A stretch of 53,186 nucleotides of DNA from an uncultured beta proteobacterium (GCA_903899705.1 CAIUKQ010000271.1:1-53186), one strand, 5' to 3'. Shown: positions 1 through 8,511, counted from the stretch's first letter. Numbers and translations are program-made. The notes: generated from the letters alone by a model not told the origin.

Positions 1-211
1 GGATCATCACCGGAGTTGGTCTTCGCGCCCCCGCAATTGAGCCATGCGAGGCTGACAACGGCCGCACCTGAAACCCGGCAACCGGGAGGTGAGAGAGGAA
101 ACAAGCGCGGAAATAAGGGGCTTTTCCCCCTTTGCTTTGAGTCAAGGGACTCCCTGCCGCAGCCTAGAATCTCCGTGTCCGCAAGCCAGACGAAAAACAG
201 GAGTGCCCTTT

Positions 212-832
212 ATGGATACCCAAGCCCCCCCCGCGGCACGCATTCTGCTGGTGGATGACGACTATATGACCCTGGTGATGCTGGCCAAAGGAATGCGGGA
301 ACGTGGCTATGTCGTTGATGAAGCGCCGAATGCTGAAATCGCGCTGAAACTCGTCGAGAGCGGCCCCTACGACCTGGGCATTTTCGATATCAGCATGCCG
401 GGCATGTCCGGCATTGAACTGGCCGCGCAGATTCACCAGACCCGGCGTCTGCCGGTCCTGTTCCTGTCAGCCAATACCGATGAGGAAACCGTTGCGAAGG
501 CAACCGCGGGAAATCCGGTGGGCTACGTGGTGAAGCCGGTCAACGTTCCCCGCCTTGTGCCCAGCATCGAAGCCGCGCTGGCCTCGGCAAAAGCCATGGA
601 GAAAAACCGGGAAACCTGCGACCAACTCAACGAAGCGTTAAGCAAAAAACGCATCATCAGCACCGCCGTCGGCGTGCTTCTGGCCCATACCCACGCGCAA
701 CGTGAAACCGCCAACCAGGCACTGCGCAAACTGGCGCGCGACAATCACAGGAAGATAGAAGACGTCGCCGAATCCATCGTCAACGCGGCGGAAACATTGC
801 ACTTGGCGGAGGCCCCGTTGCGACATTCCTGA
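212..832 (+). CDS. ANTAR-domain response regulator
   Basis: Cytoplasmic two-component response regulator with an RNA-binding ANTAR output, a class known to act by transcription antitermination. The receiver domain covers about residues 9-125: acidic pocket LVDDD (D15-D17), phospho-acceptor D59 in IFDISMPG, and the conserved lysine K108 in VVKP. A charged linker leads to an ANTAR-like three-helix region at about 150-200 (AVGVLLAHTHAQRETANQALRKLA). I chose the ATG at 212 over the longer ORF start at 89 because an AACAGGAG ribosome site precedes it and the receiver domain starts at once. No histidine kinase is adjacent. The cupin operon begins 106 bp downstream on the same strand, so it could be a target, but this is inference. 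Confidence 0.88.
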   Translation: MDTQAPPAARILLVDDDYMTLVMLAKGMRERGYVVDEAPNAEIALKLVESGPYDLGIFDISMPGMSGIELAAQIHQTRRLPVLFLSANTDEETVAKATAGNPVGYVVKPVNVPRLVPSIEAALASAKAMEKNRETCDQLNEALSKKRIISTAVGVLLAHTHAQRETANQALRKLARDNHRKIEDVAESIVNAAETLHLAEAPLRHS

Positions 833-938
833 CGCAAGGGGCAATCGCAATCAACACCTTCGGCTATATTAGCGCGTCCAAAAACACGGCGGTCGCAAGT
901 TCCGCCTGAAAAACGCGTTGATAGACGAGGGGGAATGC

Positions 939-1499
939 ATGACCGAAGGACTCAAGCCCATACGCCGCGTGGTGACGGGCAATGATGCACAGGGCCGCTC
1001 GCGCGTGCTTTGGGACAGCGCAGCGCCAAACGCCAATCCTCAGAAAGGCAAACCCTCGGGCATGACCGACGTGTGGGTCTATGCCCATTCACCGATTGAC
1101 ATGTCGGTGGATCGCGATGACGGCGCCCTGCCCTATCATTTCGAGCCCCCACACACGGGCGGGCATCTTCGCATCGTGCAGTCTGCGGGAAAACCGGCGG
1201 ATTACGACCCGGCGACGGACAAGGGCGCCGCTCCAAGGCACCCGCCGAAACAGAACGAGCCGGGCGGCGCCTGGTATCAGGGCGGGCAGAATTATTTTTC
1301 CTCGCCCTATCACAAGTCGGAGACACTCGATGTCGGCATCGTGCTCGAAGGCCAGCGCATTTTGCAGCTGGACGATGGCGAGCGCGCGATGAATCCCGGC
1401 GACGTGGTGGTGCAGATCGGCAACTGGCACGGCTGGAGCAACCGCACCAGCGCAAGCCTCATGGCCTTCGTCATGATGGGGGCGGATTCTGATGAGTGA
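939..1499 (+). CDS. Cupin-domain protein (first of tandem pair)
   Basis: Small cupin-fold protein of 186 residues. It begins with a family-like RRVVTGND segment and carries the beta-barrel in the C-terminal half: a KSETLDVGIVLEG strand pair, GDVVVQIG and a terminal HGWSNRTS motif. The histidine of HGW is a likely metal ligand, but the usual first HxH motif is weak here (YHKSETLD), so metal binding is uncertain. The ATG at 939 follows a GACGAGGGGGA ribosome site; the ORF-track start at 918 is an upstream TTG. Its last 8 bases overlap the next cupin gene, so the two are probably co-translated. The substrate is unknown; an enzyme or a small-molecule sensor are both possible. Confidence 0.8.
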   Translation: MTEGLKPIRRVVTGNDAQGRSRVLWDSAAPNANPQKGKPSGMTDVWVYAHSPIDMSVDRDDGALPYHFEPPHTGGHLRIVQSAGKPADYDPATDKGAAPRHPPKQNEPGGAWYQGGQNYFSSPYHKSETLDVGIVLEGQRILQLDDGERAMNPGDVVVQIGNWHGWSNRTSASLMAFVMMGADSDE

Positions 1500-2043
1500 A
1501 AAAGCTAAACCCGTGCGGCGCATCGTCACGCTCGACCGGGAGGACGGCACCTCCACCGCCATTCAGGATGGCCCATCACCGGATGTGCGCTACGACGAGG
1601 CCCGCCCGGGGTTTTCATCGACACGCATCTGGGTGACCGACCGGACGCCGGCACGCCTCAAGGGCGTGCGCGAGTCGCTGGATGCGCCGCACACGCTTGA
1701 GCCGCCACCGCAGGGCTCGGTCTGCCGGATCGTTACATTTCCGCCGGATGACGGGTTCATCCGCAAAGTCGGCGCGAAAGAGGTGCAGCAATATTTCGAA
1801 GCCATGGGTTCACCGGGTGCGTCGACCTTCCATTCGAAGTCACAGCACCCGTATATGCAGAAGACCAGGACGCTCGACTTCTGCCTGATCCTCGAGGGCG
1901 AGATCACGCTGATCCTTGACACTGAAGAGGTGCAATTGAAGAAGGGCGACACCGTCGTTCAGCGCGGCACCAACCACGCATGGAGCAACCGCTCCGCCGA
2001 ACCCTGCGTTATCGCGTTCTCGTATCACGACGCAACTCATTGA
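1492..2043 (+). CDS. Cupin-domain protein (second of tandem pair)
   Basis: Paralogue of the preceding gene, 183 residues, with the same plan: RRIVTLDREDG at the N terminus, a TLDFCLILEGEITLIL barrel strand pair, KKGDTVVQRG and a closing HAWSNRS. The start ATG lies inside the end of the upstream cupin gene (8-nt overlap, ATGAGTGA), which suggests translational coupling. As in its partner, the first metal-binding motif is poorly conserved. Keeping two diverged copies together hints at a heteromer or at sequential steps, but neither is shown by the sequence. It is followed after 14 bp by an SMP-30-like gene. Confidence 0.8.
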   Translation: MSEKAKPVRRIVTLDREDGTSTAIQDGPSPDVRYDEARPGFSSTRIWVTDRTPARLKGVRESLDAPHTLEPPPQGSVCRIVTFPPDDGFIRKVGAKEVQQYFEAMGSPGASTFHSKSQHPYMQKTRTLDFCLILEGEITLILDTEEVQLKKGDTVVQRGTNHAWSNRSAEPCVIAFSYHDATH

Positions 2044-2057
2044 TTTATAAATAAATT

Positions 2058-2957
2058 ATGGATATAGACAAACAGGCACCGGGGCTTGAAAAGCTGATCG
2101 ATCCGATGGGGTCCCTTGATGTGGTCGCTCATGGCATGGATTTCGGCGAAGGACCGGTGTGGGACCATCGCACCGGCCAGTTGTACTGGGTGGACATCAT
2201 TGGCAGCAACATCTGGAAATGGAAACCGGGCGTGGGCCAGGAACTGGTGATGCACCCCACCGGCTTTGCCAACGGCATGACCTTCGACCGCGAGGGACGC
2301 CTGCTGGTGTGCGGATGGTCCTCGCGCAATGTCTGGCGAATCGAAAAGGACGGTTCGATCACCATCCTCACCGAACGCTGCGATGGCAAGAAGTACAACA
2401 GCCCCAACGACATCGTGATGCGCTCCGACGGCAGCATCTACTTCACCGACTCGGCGGGTGGCCTCATCAACATCGGCATGGTCGCCGCCGGCACCGACAT
2501 ACAGCGGCAGGCCGAGGTGCAGGGTGTGTATCGCATTTCACCCGATGGAAAAACGGTGAGTCTGGTAACCGGCGCCATCAGCTATCCCAACGGGCTCGCG
2601 TTCTCGCCGGACGAGAAACTGCTCTACGTGAACGATACCCGTGTCAACAAGCTCTATGTGCATGACGTGCACGCCGACGGCTCCCTTTCGCAAACGCGTG
2701 AATGGGTGCAACTGGAGGGACGCGAAGCCGGCAACGCGGACGGCATGAAGGTGGACAGCGAAGGCAATGTCTACACCTCCGGCCCGGGTGGCATCCACAT
2801 CCTCGATGCTTCGGCGCGGGTGCTCGGGCGCATCCGGTTTCCCAACCATGTCTCCAACCTCTGCTGGGGCGGGGATGACTGGAAATCGCTGTTCATCACC
2901 GATCATCACCGCATGTACCGCACGCAGGTGAGGATCGCCGGCGTGCCGGTCTGGTAA
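2058..2957 (+). CDS. SMP-30/gluconolactonase-like hydrolase
   Basis: Six-bladed beta-propeller of the SMP-30/gluconolactonase/LRE family, 299 residues, with no signal peptide and therefore cytoplasmic. Family members hydrolyse lactones using one divalent metal. The expected ligand positions are visible: the glutamate of GEGPVWD near residue 34, NSPNDIVM near 115, YPNGLAFSPDE near 176 and GNADGMKVDSEGNVY near 226. The short upstream gap (TTTATAAATAAATT) is AT-rich and has no clear Shine-Dalgarno site, so translation may depend on the preceding cupin gene. Context suggests hydrolysis of a lactone formed in the same pathway; the substrate is not predictable. Confidence 0.85.
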   Translation: MDIDKQAPGLEKLIDPMGSLDVVAHGMDFGEGPVWDHRTGQLYWVDIIGSNIWKWKPGVGQELVMHPTGFANGMTFDREGRLLVCGWSSRNVWRIEKDGSITILTERCDGKKYNSPNDIVMRSDGSIYFTDSAGGLINIGMVAAGTDIQRQAEVQGVYRISPDGKTVSLVTGAISYPNGLAFSPDEKLLYVNDTRVNKLYVHDVHADGSLSQTREWVQLEGREAGNADGMKVDSEGNVYTSGPGGIHILDASARVLGRIRFPNHVSNLCWGGDDWKSLFITDHHRMYRTQVRIAGVPVW

Positions 2958-2968
2958 GGGAGAGAGAC

Positions 2969-3883
2969 ATGAGCTGGAATTTTGAAAAAGTGGCCGGCCC
3001 CTGGAAGGGACCGACAGGCGGTTTGGCATGGGATGGCACCGCAATGTTCTTCACGGCGGTGGGCGAGGATCGCGTGCTGCGCTACGACCCCGCAACCAAC
3101 GCGGTCAGCGATTTCCGCAAATGGACCTTTCGCACCAATGGACTCGCCATCGGACCCGGCGGCGAAGTGTTCGGCGGGCAGGAAGGCGGACGACGCGTGG
3201 TGCAGTACCTGCCGGGCGGCATCACCACGCCGACAGCGCTGCAGCTGGACGGCCGTTACACCAACTTCCCCTGTGATCTCACCGTGGACAGTCAGGGACG
3301 CGTGTGGTTTTCAGATCCCTACAATCCCATTCCATCGGCAGGACCGCAGATGTATCCCCTGCTCGATCACCAGTCGGTGCTGCGCATGAAGGAGGACAAG
3401 GGCTGGCCACTGCAGCGCATGACGTTCGATACCGCGGGGCCGCGTGCCATCGCGCTGTCTCCTGACGAGAAGACGCTGTATGTCGCGGACGGTGATGTGA
3501 ATGCGGCGAAGCGCGAATTGCGCGCCTATACGATCCAGGCGGATGGCACGCTCGATGCCCGGTTCCGCGTGCTGCATACCTTCGGCGCCGATTACCGGGG
3601 CGCGCATCGCGGCATTGAGGGATTGTGCATTGACGCGGAGGGCAATCTGATCGCCTGCGCGGGTTGGAGCAAAAGCGGACCCGGACCACGAATCTACGTC
3701 TTCTCGCCCGACGGCGCATTGCTTGAATCTCAGCCCGCGCCCGCCGACCAGCCCATGCGCGTGGCCTTCGGTGACGCCGGGCTTTCAAGCCTGTACCTCA
3801 CGGCGGCTGACGGGAACCTGTATCGAGCGAAAAACACCGACCGCCGCGGCGCGCCTCGCCCCCTCAAGGCGGTGGCGGCTTGA
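2969..3883 (+). CDS. SMP-30-like beta-propeller protein, diverged ligand sites
   Basis: Second SMP-30-type propeller, 304 residues, 11 bp after the first and preceded by a good GGGAGAGAGAC site. Propeller blades are obvious (DLTVDSQGRVWFSD, ALSPDEKTLYVADGD, EGLCIDAEGNLIACAG). The N-terminal position that is EGPVWD in its neighbour reads TGGLAWDG here, so the metal-ligand glutamate seems to be replaced by threonine, and the aspartate of the DGMKVD-type motif reads EGLCID. It may bind metal differently, act on another substrate or have lost lactonase activity. It is the last gene of the plus-strand cupin/SMP-30 group. Confidence 0.8.
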   Translation: MSWNFEKVAGPWKGPTGGLAWDGTAMFFTAVGEDRVLRYDPATNAVSDFRKWTFRTNGLAIGPGGEVFGGQEGGRRVVQYLPGGITTPTALQLDGRYTNFPCDLTVDSQGRVWFSDPYNPIPSAGPQMYPLLDHQSVLRMKEDKGWPLQRMTFDTAGPRAIALSPDEKTLYVADGDVNAAKRELRAYTIQADGTLDARFRVLHTFGADYRGAHRGIEGLCIDAEGNLIACAGWSKSGPGPRIYVFSPDGALLESQPAPADQPMRVAFGDAGLSSLYLTAADGNLYRAKNTDRRGAPRPLKAVAA

Positions 3884-4440
3884 GCTTGATCGCGATGCCG
3901 CGCGAGGTCATCGGGACCGGGCGCGACAATGATCAACAAGAAATCAGGTACTTGGTCCGTTAACCTGAGGGTAGAGATCACACCGGGGAGCATCGGATAA
4001 CCGTACTCCTGTTCGATCAAGTCACATCAAATAGGGCGGTGCAACGCCTTGACATCAATACTCGAAAGGCGTCCACTGAATTTGCTTTGGCGAATCGGTA
4101 CGGGACGGATTCCAAACCAACCACTCGAGATTCAAAGCTGCGCGATGTGTCCGCTGTTGTGTGCGCCCGGATCGCGGGTGTGCCTGATGCGACCGCGCAG
4201 CAATCAAACTCAACTTGAGGTTTGAGGATTGTCCCGACCGAGGAGCTGAGGCAGACGACGGGGTGCGTGACGTACGCACCGCCTGATTTCCTGGGCAGCC
4301 AGGCGCAGTTCAGTGTCGTTCATGGAGGCAGCCTTATCGATGAATCACTCTCACAGCGAATCCCGTGAAAGCCGGTAAATCAAGGCCGGTAATCGTTACC
4401 ATATCGTGACGACATCAGGCCACAGCGAGTGGCCGAAAAA
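3884..4440. other. Intergenic stretch without a supported gene
   Basis: About 560 bases between convergent transcription units. Short ORFs exist here on the minus strand (for example around 3730-4020 and 4055-4279) but they lack recognisable motifs, good ribosome sites and protein-like composition. Nothing in it resembles a tRNA, an insertion sequence end or a repeat array. It may hold decayed coding sequence, but I could not identify any parent. Confidence 0.5.
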
Positions 4441-4467
4441 ACAAAGCCCCGCGATGCGGGGCTTTGT
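4441..4467 (-). terminator. Intrinsic terminator after the DUF1993-like gene
   Basis: Perfect 12-bp stem ACAAAGCCCCGC / GCGGGGCTTTGT with a 3-nt loop. Read on the minus strand, the stem runs straight into a TTTTTT tract, as expected for rho-independent termination of the minus-strand gene whose stop codon lies 30 bases upstream. It is less convincing in the plus direction, where the sequence after the stem is CATTGCGG. Confidence 0.85.
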
Positions 4468-4496
4468 CATTGCGGGCTCTTCGCGGCGCCGTTAGA

Positions 4497-5000
4497 TCAG
4501 GCCGGTCCCATGAAATCGCGCTTGCCCACTTCCACGCCGTTGGTGCGCAGGATGTTGTAGGCGGTGGTCATGTGGAAGTAGAAATTGGGCATGTTGGAAT
4601 TCAGCAGGAAATCCAGGCCCTTGTAGGACACGTCGTTGCCGCGCATCTTGAATGCAATGGTCTTGTCCTCGGAGCCGTCGACCTGTTCCGGCTTGATCGT
4701 TCCCAGGAACGCAACCGTGCTGTCAACGCGGGCAATCAGTTCGGCCAGCGTTTTCTCGTTGGCTTCAACCGTGGGCGGCTCCATGCCGGCCAGACGCGCA
4801 CCGCTTGCGCGCGCGTGGTCGGTGGCGGCCTGCACCTGCTTGGCAAAGGTGAACATGTCGGGGAACATGCGCTGTCCCATCAGCGATGATTCATCGAATT
4901 TCTTTTCCGCATACTGGTCATGCGCCTTCTTCAGGCAGATTGCCAGGCCGTTGAGCCTGCGGATATAGACGGGGATTGAAACCTTGTACATCGAAGCCAT
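4497..5000 (-). CDS. DUF1993-like protein
   Basis: Protein of 167 residues that resembles the DUF1993 family of DinB-like four-helix proteins of unknown function. Visible family-like features are the N-terminal VSIPVYIRRLNGL, a central acidic helix region with MFPDMFTFAKQVQAATDHA, and the C-terminal NFYFHMTTAYNILRTNGVEVGKRDF. The start at 5000 (MASMYKVS) is chosen over the longer ORF because CACAGGAGAATAACG gives a strong ribosome site and the family-like homology begins there. It is followed by a clear intrinsic terminator. It lies 102 bp downstream of the Rieske gene on the same strand but may be independent. Confidence 0.75.
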   Translation of the reverse strand: MASMYKVSIPVYIRRLNGLAICLKKAHDQYAEKKFDESSLMGQRMFPDMFTFAKQVQAATDHARASGARLAGMEPPTVEANEKTLAELIARVDSTVAFLGTIKPEQVDGSEDKTIAFKMRGNDVSYKGLDFLLNSNMPNFYFHMTTAYNILRTNGVEVGKRDFMGPA

Positions 5001-5102
5001 CGTTATTCTCCTGTGAGTCATCAAATCGGTGCCGGTGGCGGCAGCGCGGCGCCTATCATAGCCATTTGCCGGCGCCCGCACTGAACGGAATGCCACCAGG
5101 GT

Positions 5103-6380
5103 TCAGGTCTGAGGTGCGACCTCGGTAAACACGTTCACGCCACCCACCTTGATGACCGGCTCGTCGGGATCGAAACTGACTCCCATGGGATCCCCGCCCT
5201 CCTGCACCACGCGGATCTGCTGGCGCAGGAGCCGGCGCAGCATCACCACGCCAATGTCGGTGGTGCCCAGATTTTCCACGGAATGCAGGGTGATCGGCCC
5301 CTGGCTGATCTGCGCCTCCCAGTCGCTGGGGTAGCGCTGGATCTGCTCGGGCGTGAGTTCCGACCAGAGGCGGGGTTGCGTGGGCGTGCGGTCCGAGTCT
5401 TCATCGGAGAAACGCACCGGACGCGTGGTGCGAAACATGTCGGCGGTGCCCTTGTAGCTTTTTTTGACGCGGCCGGCCTGAAACAGGTAGTGGCTCGAGT
5501 CATCGGCGGGAACCGTCCAGACAACATGAGTCGATGGCCCGAGGTCTAGCATCACGCTGGGAACGCTGCGGATATTGGGGATCAACGCCGGGGAGATACG
5601 ATCGACTTCACGACCATCCCGCAGCCGTTTGAACGTGGACACATATCGTATGCCGCGTTCCGTGGGTTCGAACCTGACTTGGGGGACATTGCCCAGATCG
5701 GCGCAGAAATGCACGCCGCGGTGCTTGGTGTGCAGCGCGGTGAGGTGGAACGGATCCAGGGTGTTCTCGAACTGCTGCAGCCAGTTGCAGGGAATCAGCC
5801 TGACGGTGTCGTCGGCACCCGCACCGAACCCGGATGGCCCGGTGGGGAAAACCATTTCGTCGGCGCCGAGGTTTTCAAGAATGTCGTAGCGAGGCAGGAC
5901 CGGCTTTTTTGCCGGCGGCCCCATATAGGCAAACACCAGACCGTAACGCTCCTCGAGCGGATACCAGGGCTGGCGCACATTGTCGCGGTGGCGGCCGCCT
6001 TCGGGTTCACACTGCTGATCAGTGCAGCGGCCCTGAACGTCGAACTGCCAGCCGTGATAACAGCAGCGGATGCCCTGTTCGTCCACCTTGCCGTAGTACA
6101 GCGAGGTGCCGCGGTGCGCGCAGCGCGCATGAAGGAGTCCTGGACGGCCCAGTCCATCGCGAAACAGAACAAGGTCCTCGCCGAGCACCTTCAACGCCTG
6201 CGGAACTTCGGTTACATGCGCAGACTGGCTGATCGGCTGCCAGTAGCGACGCATCAGTTCGCCGCAGGGAGTGCCGGGGCCCACGCGCACCAGTTCTTCA
6301 TCACAGGTCGCGGAGGCGCGGCCGTAACCGGTACCCTCGTCGAGTGGTAACCGGGTCTTCTCTTCCTTTGCGCCCTTCAT
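5103..6380 (-). CDS. Rieske [2Fe-2S] aromatic ring-hydroxylating oxygenase, alpha subunit
   Basis: Oxygenase component of the phthalate/vanillate-type Rieske non-heme iron oxygenases, about 425 residues. The Rieske cluster motif is complete: C87-A-H89, 16 residues, C106-C-Y-H109. The mononuclear iron site is also intact: D209 in TLDPFHLTALH, H212 and H217. The N terminus RVGPGTPCGELMRRYWQPI is characteristic. The start is uncertain: the ATG at 6380 is preferred on length, but ATG 6419 and the track start at 6452 are possible. No ferredoxin or flavin reductase gene is nearby, so electrons must come from a reductase elsewhere. It is the last catabolic gene of the run Bug-Bug-cupin-cupin-Rieske. 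Confidence 0.9.
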   Translation of the reverse strand: MKGAKEEKTRLPLDEGTGYGRASATCDEELVRVGPGTPCGELMRRYWQPISQSAHVTEVPQALKVLGEDLVLFRDGLGRPGLLHARCAHRGTSLYYGKVDEQGIRCCYHGWQFDVQGRCTDQQCEPEGGRHRDNVRQPWYPLEERYGLVFAYMGPPAKKPVLPRYDILENLGADEMVFPTGPSGFGAGADDTVRLIPCNWLQQFENTLDPFHLTALHTKHRGVHFCADLGNVPQVRFEPTERGIRYVSTFKRLRDGREVDRISPALIPNIRSVPSVMLDLGPSTHVVWTVPADDSSHYLFQAGRVKKSYKGTADMFRTTRPVRFSDEDSDRTPTQPRLWSELTPEQIQRYPSDWEAQISQGPITLHSVENLGTTDIGVVMLRRLLRQQIRVVQEGGDPMGVSFDPDEPVIKVGGVNVFTEVAPQT

Positions 6381-6441
6381 GCTTTGATCCAAGACTTCCC
6401 TCCCTCTATTTCTTTCCATTACTTCCGGTTCATGCAACCGC

Positions 6442-6903
6442 TCATGCCTCAAACAATCGCCCGCCGCCGTCGATGATCACCGTGGCAAAGCGGCAGGGTT
6501 TGTCGCCCGGATTAGCCCAGCCGTGCAGGGTGCCGCGCTGGATCATGATGTCGCCTTCCTTCATGTGAACCTTCGCGCCATCGTCCAGGAACATGTCCAG
6601 CTCACCTTCAATAACTATAATGTAATCAAGCGTTTCCGTGCGATGCATGTGGGGGGCCGTGCCGGCGCCGATCTCCATCATGCGAAATGTGGCGCCGCGG
6701 GGGACGGGCAGCATCGGGATGGGACTGTCCAATGCATCCGCGCCATTGAGTGTCGGCGGCGAACCATCGCTCATCCAGATGTTGCATACGTGCACGCTAC
6801 CGCCGCTGCGGCCGGGTTGGGACTCGACGATTGAATCGCAGGACACGACGGCCTTGCCCTGGTCGTCGTTGATGGTGACGACTCTGCGAAGTTTTGTTGG
6901 CAT
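6442..6903 (-). CDS. Cupin-domain protein with clear metal motif
   Basis: Cupin protein of 153 residues. Unlike the plus-strand pair, it keeps a fuller first cupin motif: GTAPHMHRTETLDYIIVIEGEL, giving two histidines and a glutamate as likely ligands, followed by KEGDIMIQRGTLHGW with the last histidine. It begins RRVVTINDDQGKAVV, so it belongs to the same subfamily as the other three cupins in the window. Start 6903 is chosen because GAGGAAAAAC precedes it; the longer ORF start at 7008 lies inside the upstream cupin gene. The gap to that gene is 8 bp. A dioxygenase-like or regulatory role is possible. Confidence 0.82.
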   Translation of the reverse strand: MPTKLRRVVTINDDQGKAVVSCDSIVESQPGRSGGSVHVCNIWMSDGSPPTLNGADALDSPIPMLPVPRGATFRMMEIGAGTAPHMHRTETLDYIIVIEGELDMFLDDGAKVHMKEGDIMIQRGTLHGWANPGDKPCRFATVIIDGGGRLFEA

Positions 6904-6911
6904 GTTTTTCC

Positions 6912-7418
6912 TCAGCCCCCGCGCGTGTCTTGCGGGTCGGCGCCGGTGTTGGGCGGCAACAGGCCCCTGCCGCCGCGCGCATCGATCAGCACTTCGAACA
7001 GCAGGCACATTTTGTCGCTGCGATTGCGCCAGCCATGCATGGTGTTGCGCATGACGATGGTGTCCCCTTTTTTGAACGCGACGAACTTGCCGTCGTCCAG
7101 CGTCATCTCGATCTCGCCATCCATCACCAGAAAGTAGTCGAGCGTGGCGGTGCGATGCAGTTCATCCCCCCTGGCGCCTGGCGGAATGTGAAGCATGCGA
7201 AGGATCGAACCACCCGGTTTGGGCGTAACCGGTGCGCGAGTCGCTACCGCATCGCCCCCATCCTGACGCGGCGGCAGCGAATCGGTCTGCCAGTATTCCT
7301 GCACGGCCGTGCCGTCATCGAAGCGCCCCGCCCTGGAGGGGATGACGCTATCCATCGAAACCACCGCCCTGCCCTTGTCGTCATGACCGGTGACAATGCG
7401 CCGGATTGAAAATGCCAT
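6912..7418 (-). CDS. Cupin-domain protein
   Basis: Cupin protein of 168 residues that pairs with the gene just downstream. It starts with RRIVTGHDDKGRAVVSMD, then PPGARGDELHRTATLDYFLVMDGEIEMTL (first motif with one histidine) and KKGDTIVMRNTMHGWRNRSD (second motif). The C-terminal tail is rich in glycine and proline and ends DPQDTRGG. It lies 25 bp downstream of a Bug gene and 8 bp upstream of the next cupin gene, so a single transcript with the Rieske oxygenase gene is likely. Confidence 0.82.
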   Translation of the reverse strand: MAFSIRRIVTGHDDKGRAVVSMDSVIPSRAGRFDDGTAVQEYWQTDSLPPRQDGGDAVATRAPVTPKPGGSILRMLHIPPGARGDELHRTATLDYFLVMDGEIEMTLDDGKFVAFKKGDTIVMRNTMHGWRNRSDKMCLLFEVLIDARGGRGLLPPNTGADPQDTRGG

Positions 7419-7443
7419 GTGTGTTCCCTGAGTATGTTCCCGA

Positions 7444-8439
7444 CTACTGCGGCTGAACGTTCAGCCCTTTCATGATGGTGCCCCAGTACTCCCGCTCCGA
7501 GGCGATGAATTCGGCAATCGATTGCGCGCTCCCGGCGCCGGGAATGCGCAGGTAACCGAACTGCGTGGCGCGCTGCTGGTAGGCCTGGTCCTTGATGATC
7601 GCGTCCACCTCACTGTTGATTCTCGCAATGACCGGGGCGGGCGTTCCGGCGGGCGCCATCAGCATGCCCAATCCGTACATCTTGAATCCGGGCAGGGTTT
7701 CGGCGATGGCGGGAATTTCCTCCATGCCGATATTCCGCTCAAGGCCGCTCACGCCAAGAATCCGGAATTTTCCCGACTTGCGGAACGGCTCGAGGTTGGT
7801 CGTGGTGGTGATGGCCACCTGCGTGCGGCCCGACACGAAATCCTGCATGAGTTGTGCGGGGCTCTTGTAGGGCACGGCCACCATGTCGATGCCGGCCACC
7901 TTGTTGAACCACTGGCCGACGATGGCCGTCACGCCGATGGTGTCCGAGCCGTAGTTCAGAATGCCGGGTTTTGTTTTCGCAAGCGCAATCAGTTCCGCAA
8001 GGGTATTCACCTTCAAGTCGGGGTGCGCCGCAATCGCGAAGGCCCCGCCACTCACGTACAGCATGGATGCCGCGATGAACGACTTGTCCGGGTCATAAGG
8101 AAGGTTCTTGTACATGTAGCGGTCCGTGGCGACCACCCCGACGCCGGGCATGTACAGCGTGTAGCCGTCCGGCGTGGCGCGCGCGGCGGTCTGCGCGGCA
8201 ATCAATCCGCCGCCACCCGTGATGTTGTCCACCACGAAAGACTGGCCGGTGCGCTTGGAGAGGGTTTCCAGTGCCGCGCGCAAAAACAAGTCCGGCGATA
8301 CGCCAACCGCGAAACCGACAATGACCCGAACCGGTTTGACCGGCCAGGTTTGCGCGGGGACTCCTCCCGCACAAACAGCCAGCGCGATGAAACAGATCAA
8401 TGCTCGGATTTTGTTCTCTGTCGCCCGGATTATTTTCAC
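7444..8439 (-). CDS. Bug/TctC-family periplasmic solute-binding protein (Bug-1)
   Basis: Bug proteins are periplasmic two-lobe receptors for carboxylates and other small organic compounds, classically feeding a TctAB permease. This one has an N-terminal signal peptide (hydrophobic ALICFIALAVCAGG, cleavage near VPAQ), then the family opening TWPVKPVRVIVGF, GGGLIAAQTAARATPDGYTLY and the lobe-2 strand MVAVPYKSPAQL. I chose the GTG at 8439 because GGAAGGAG lies 9 bases upstream. It closely resembles the next gene upstream (both have QW-KVAGIDM-VPYK), so the two are probably old tandem duplicates. It precedes the cupins and the Rieske gene. Confidence 0.9.
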   Translation of the reverse strand: MKIIRATENKIRALICFIALAVCAGGVPAQTWPVKPVRVIVGFAVGVSPDLFLRAALETLSKRTGQSFVVDNITGGGGLIAAQTAARATPDGYTLYMPGVGVVATDRYMYKNLPYDPDKSFIAASMLYVSGGAFAIAAHPDLKVNTLAELIALAKTKPGILNYGSDTIGVTAIVGQWFNKVAGIDMVAVPYKSPAQLMQDFVSGRTQVAITTTTNLEPFRKSGKFRILGVSGLERNIGMEEIPAIAETLPGFKMYGLGMLMAPAGTPAPVIARINSEVDAIIKDQAYQQRATQFGYLRIPGAGSAQSIAEFIASEREYWGTIMKGLNVQPQ

Positions 8440-8511
8440 TGTGACTTTCTCCTTCCGAGTCCTGCTTATATGAAGTGAGCAGGCCTTGTCTCTGATTAAT
8501 CCCGACAACAG

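Noticed and set aside
888-906. Hairpin upstream of the first cupin gene as an ANTAR target
   Set aside because: Only a 5-bp stem with a 9-base loop is visible. Known targets have two hairpins with hexanucleotide loops, so I do not annotate a leader element.
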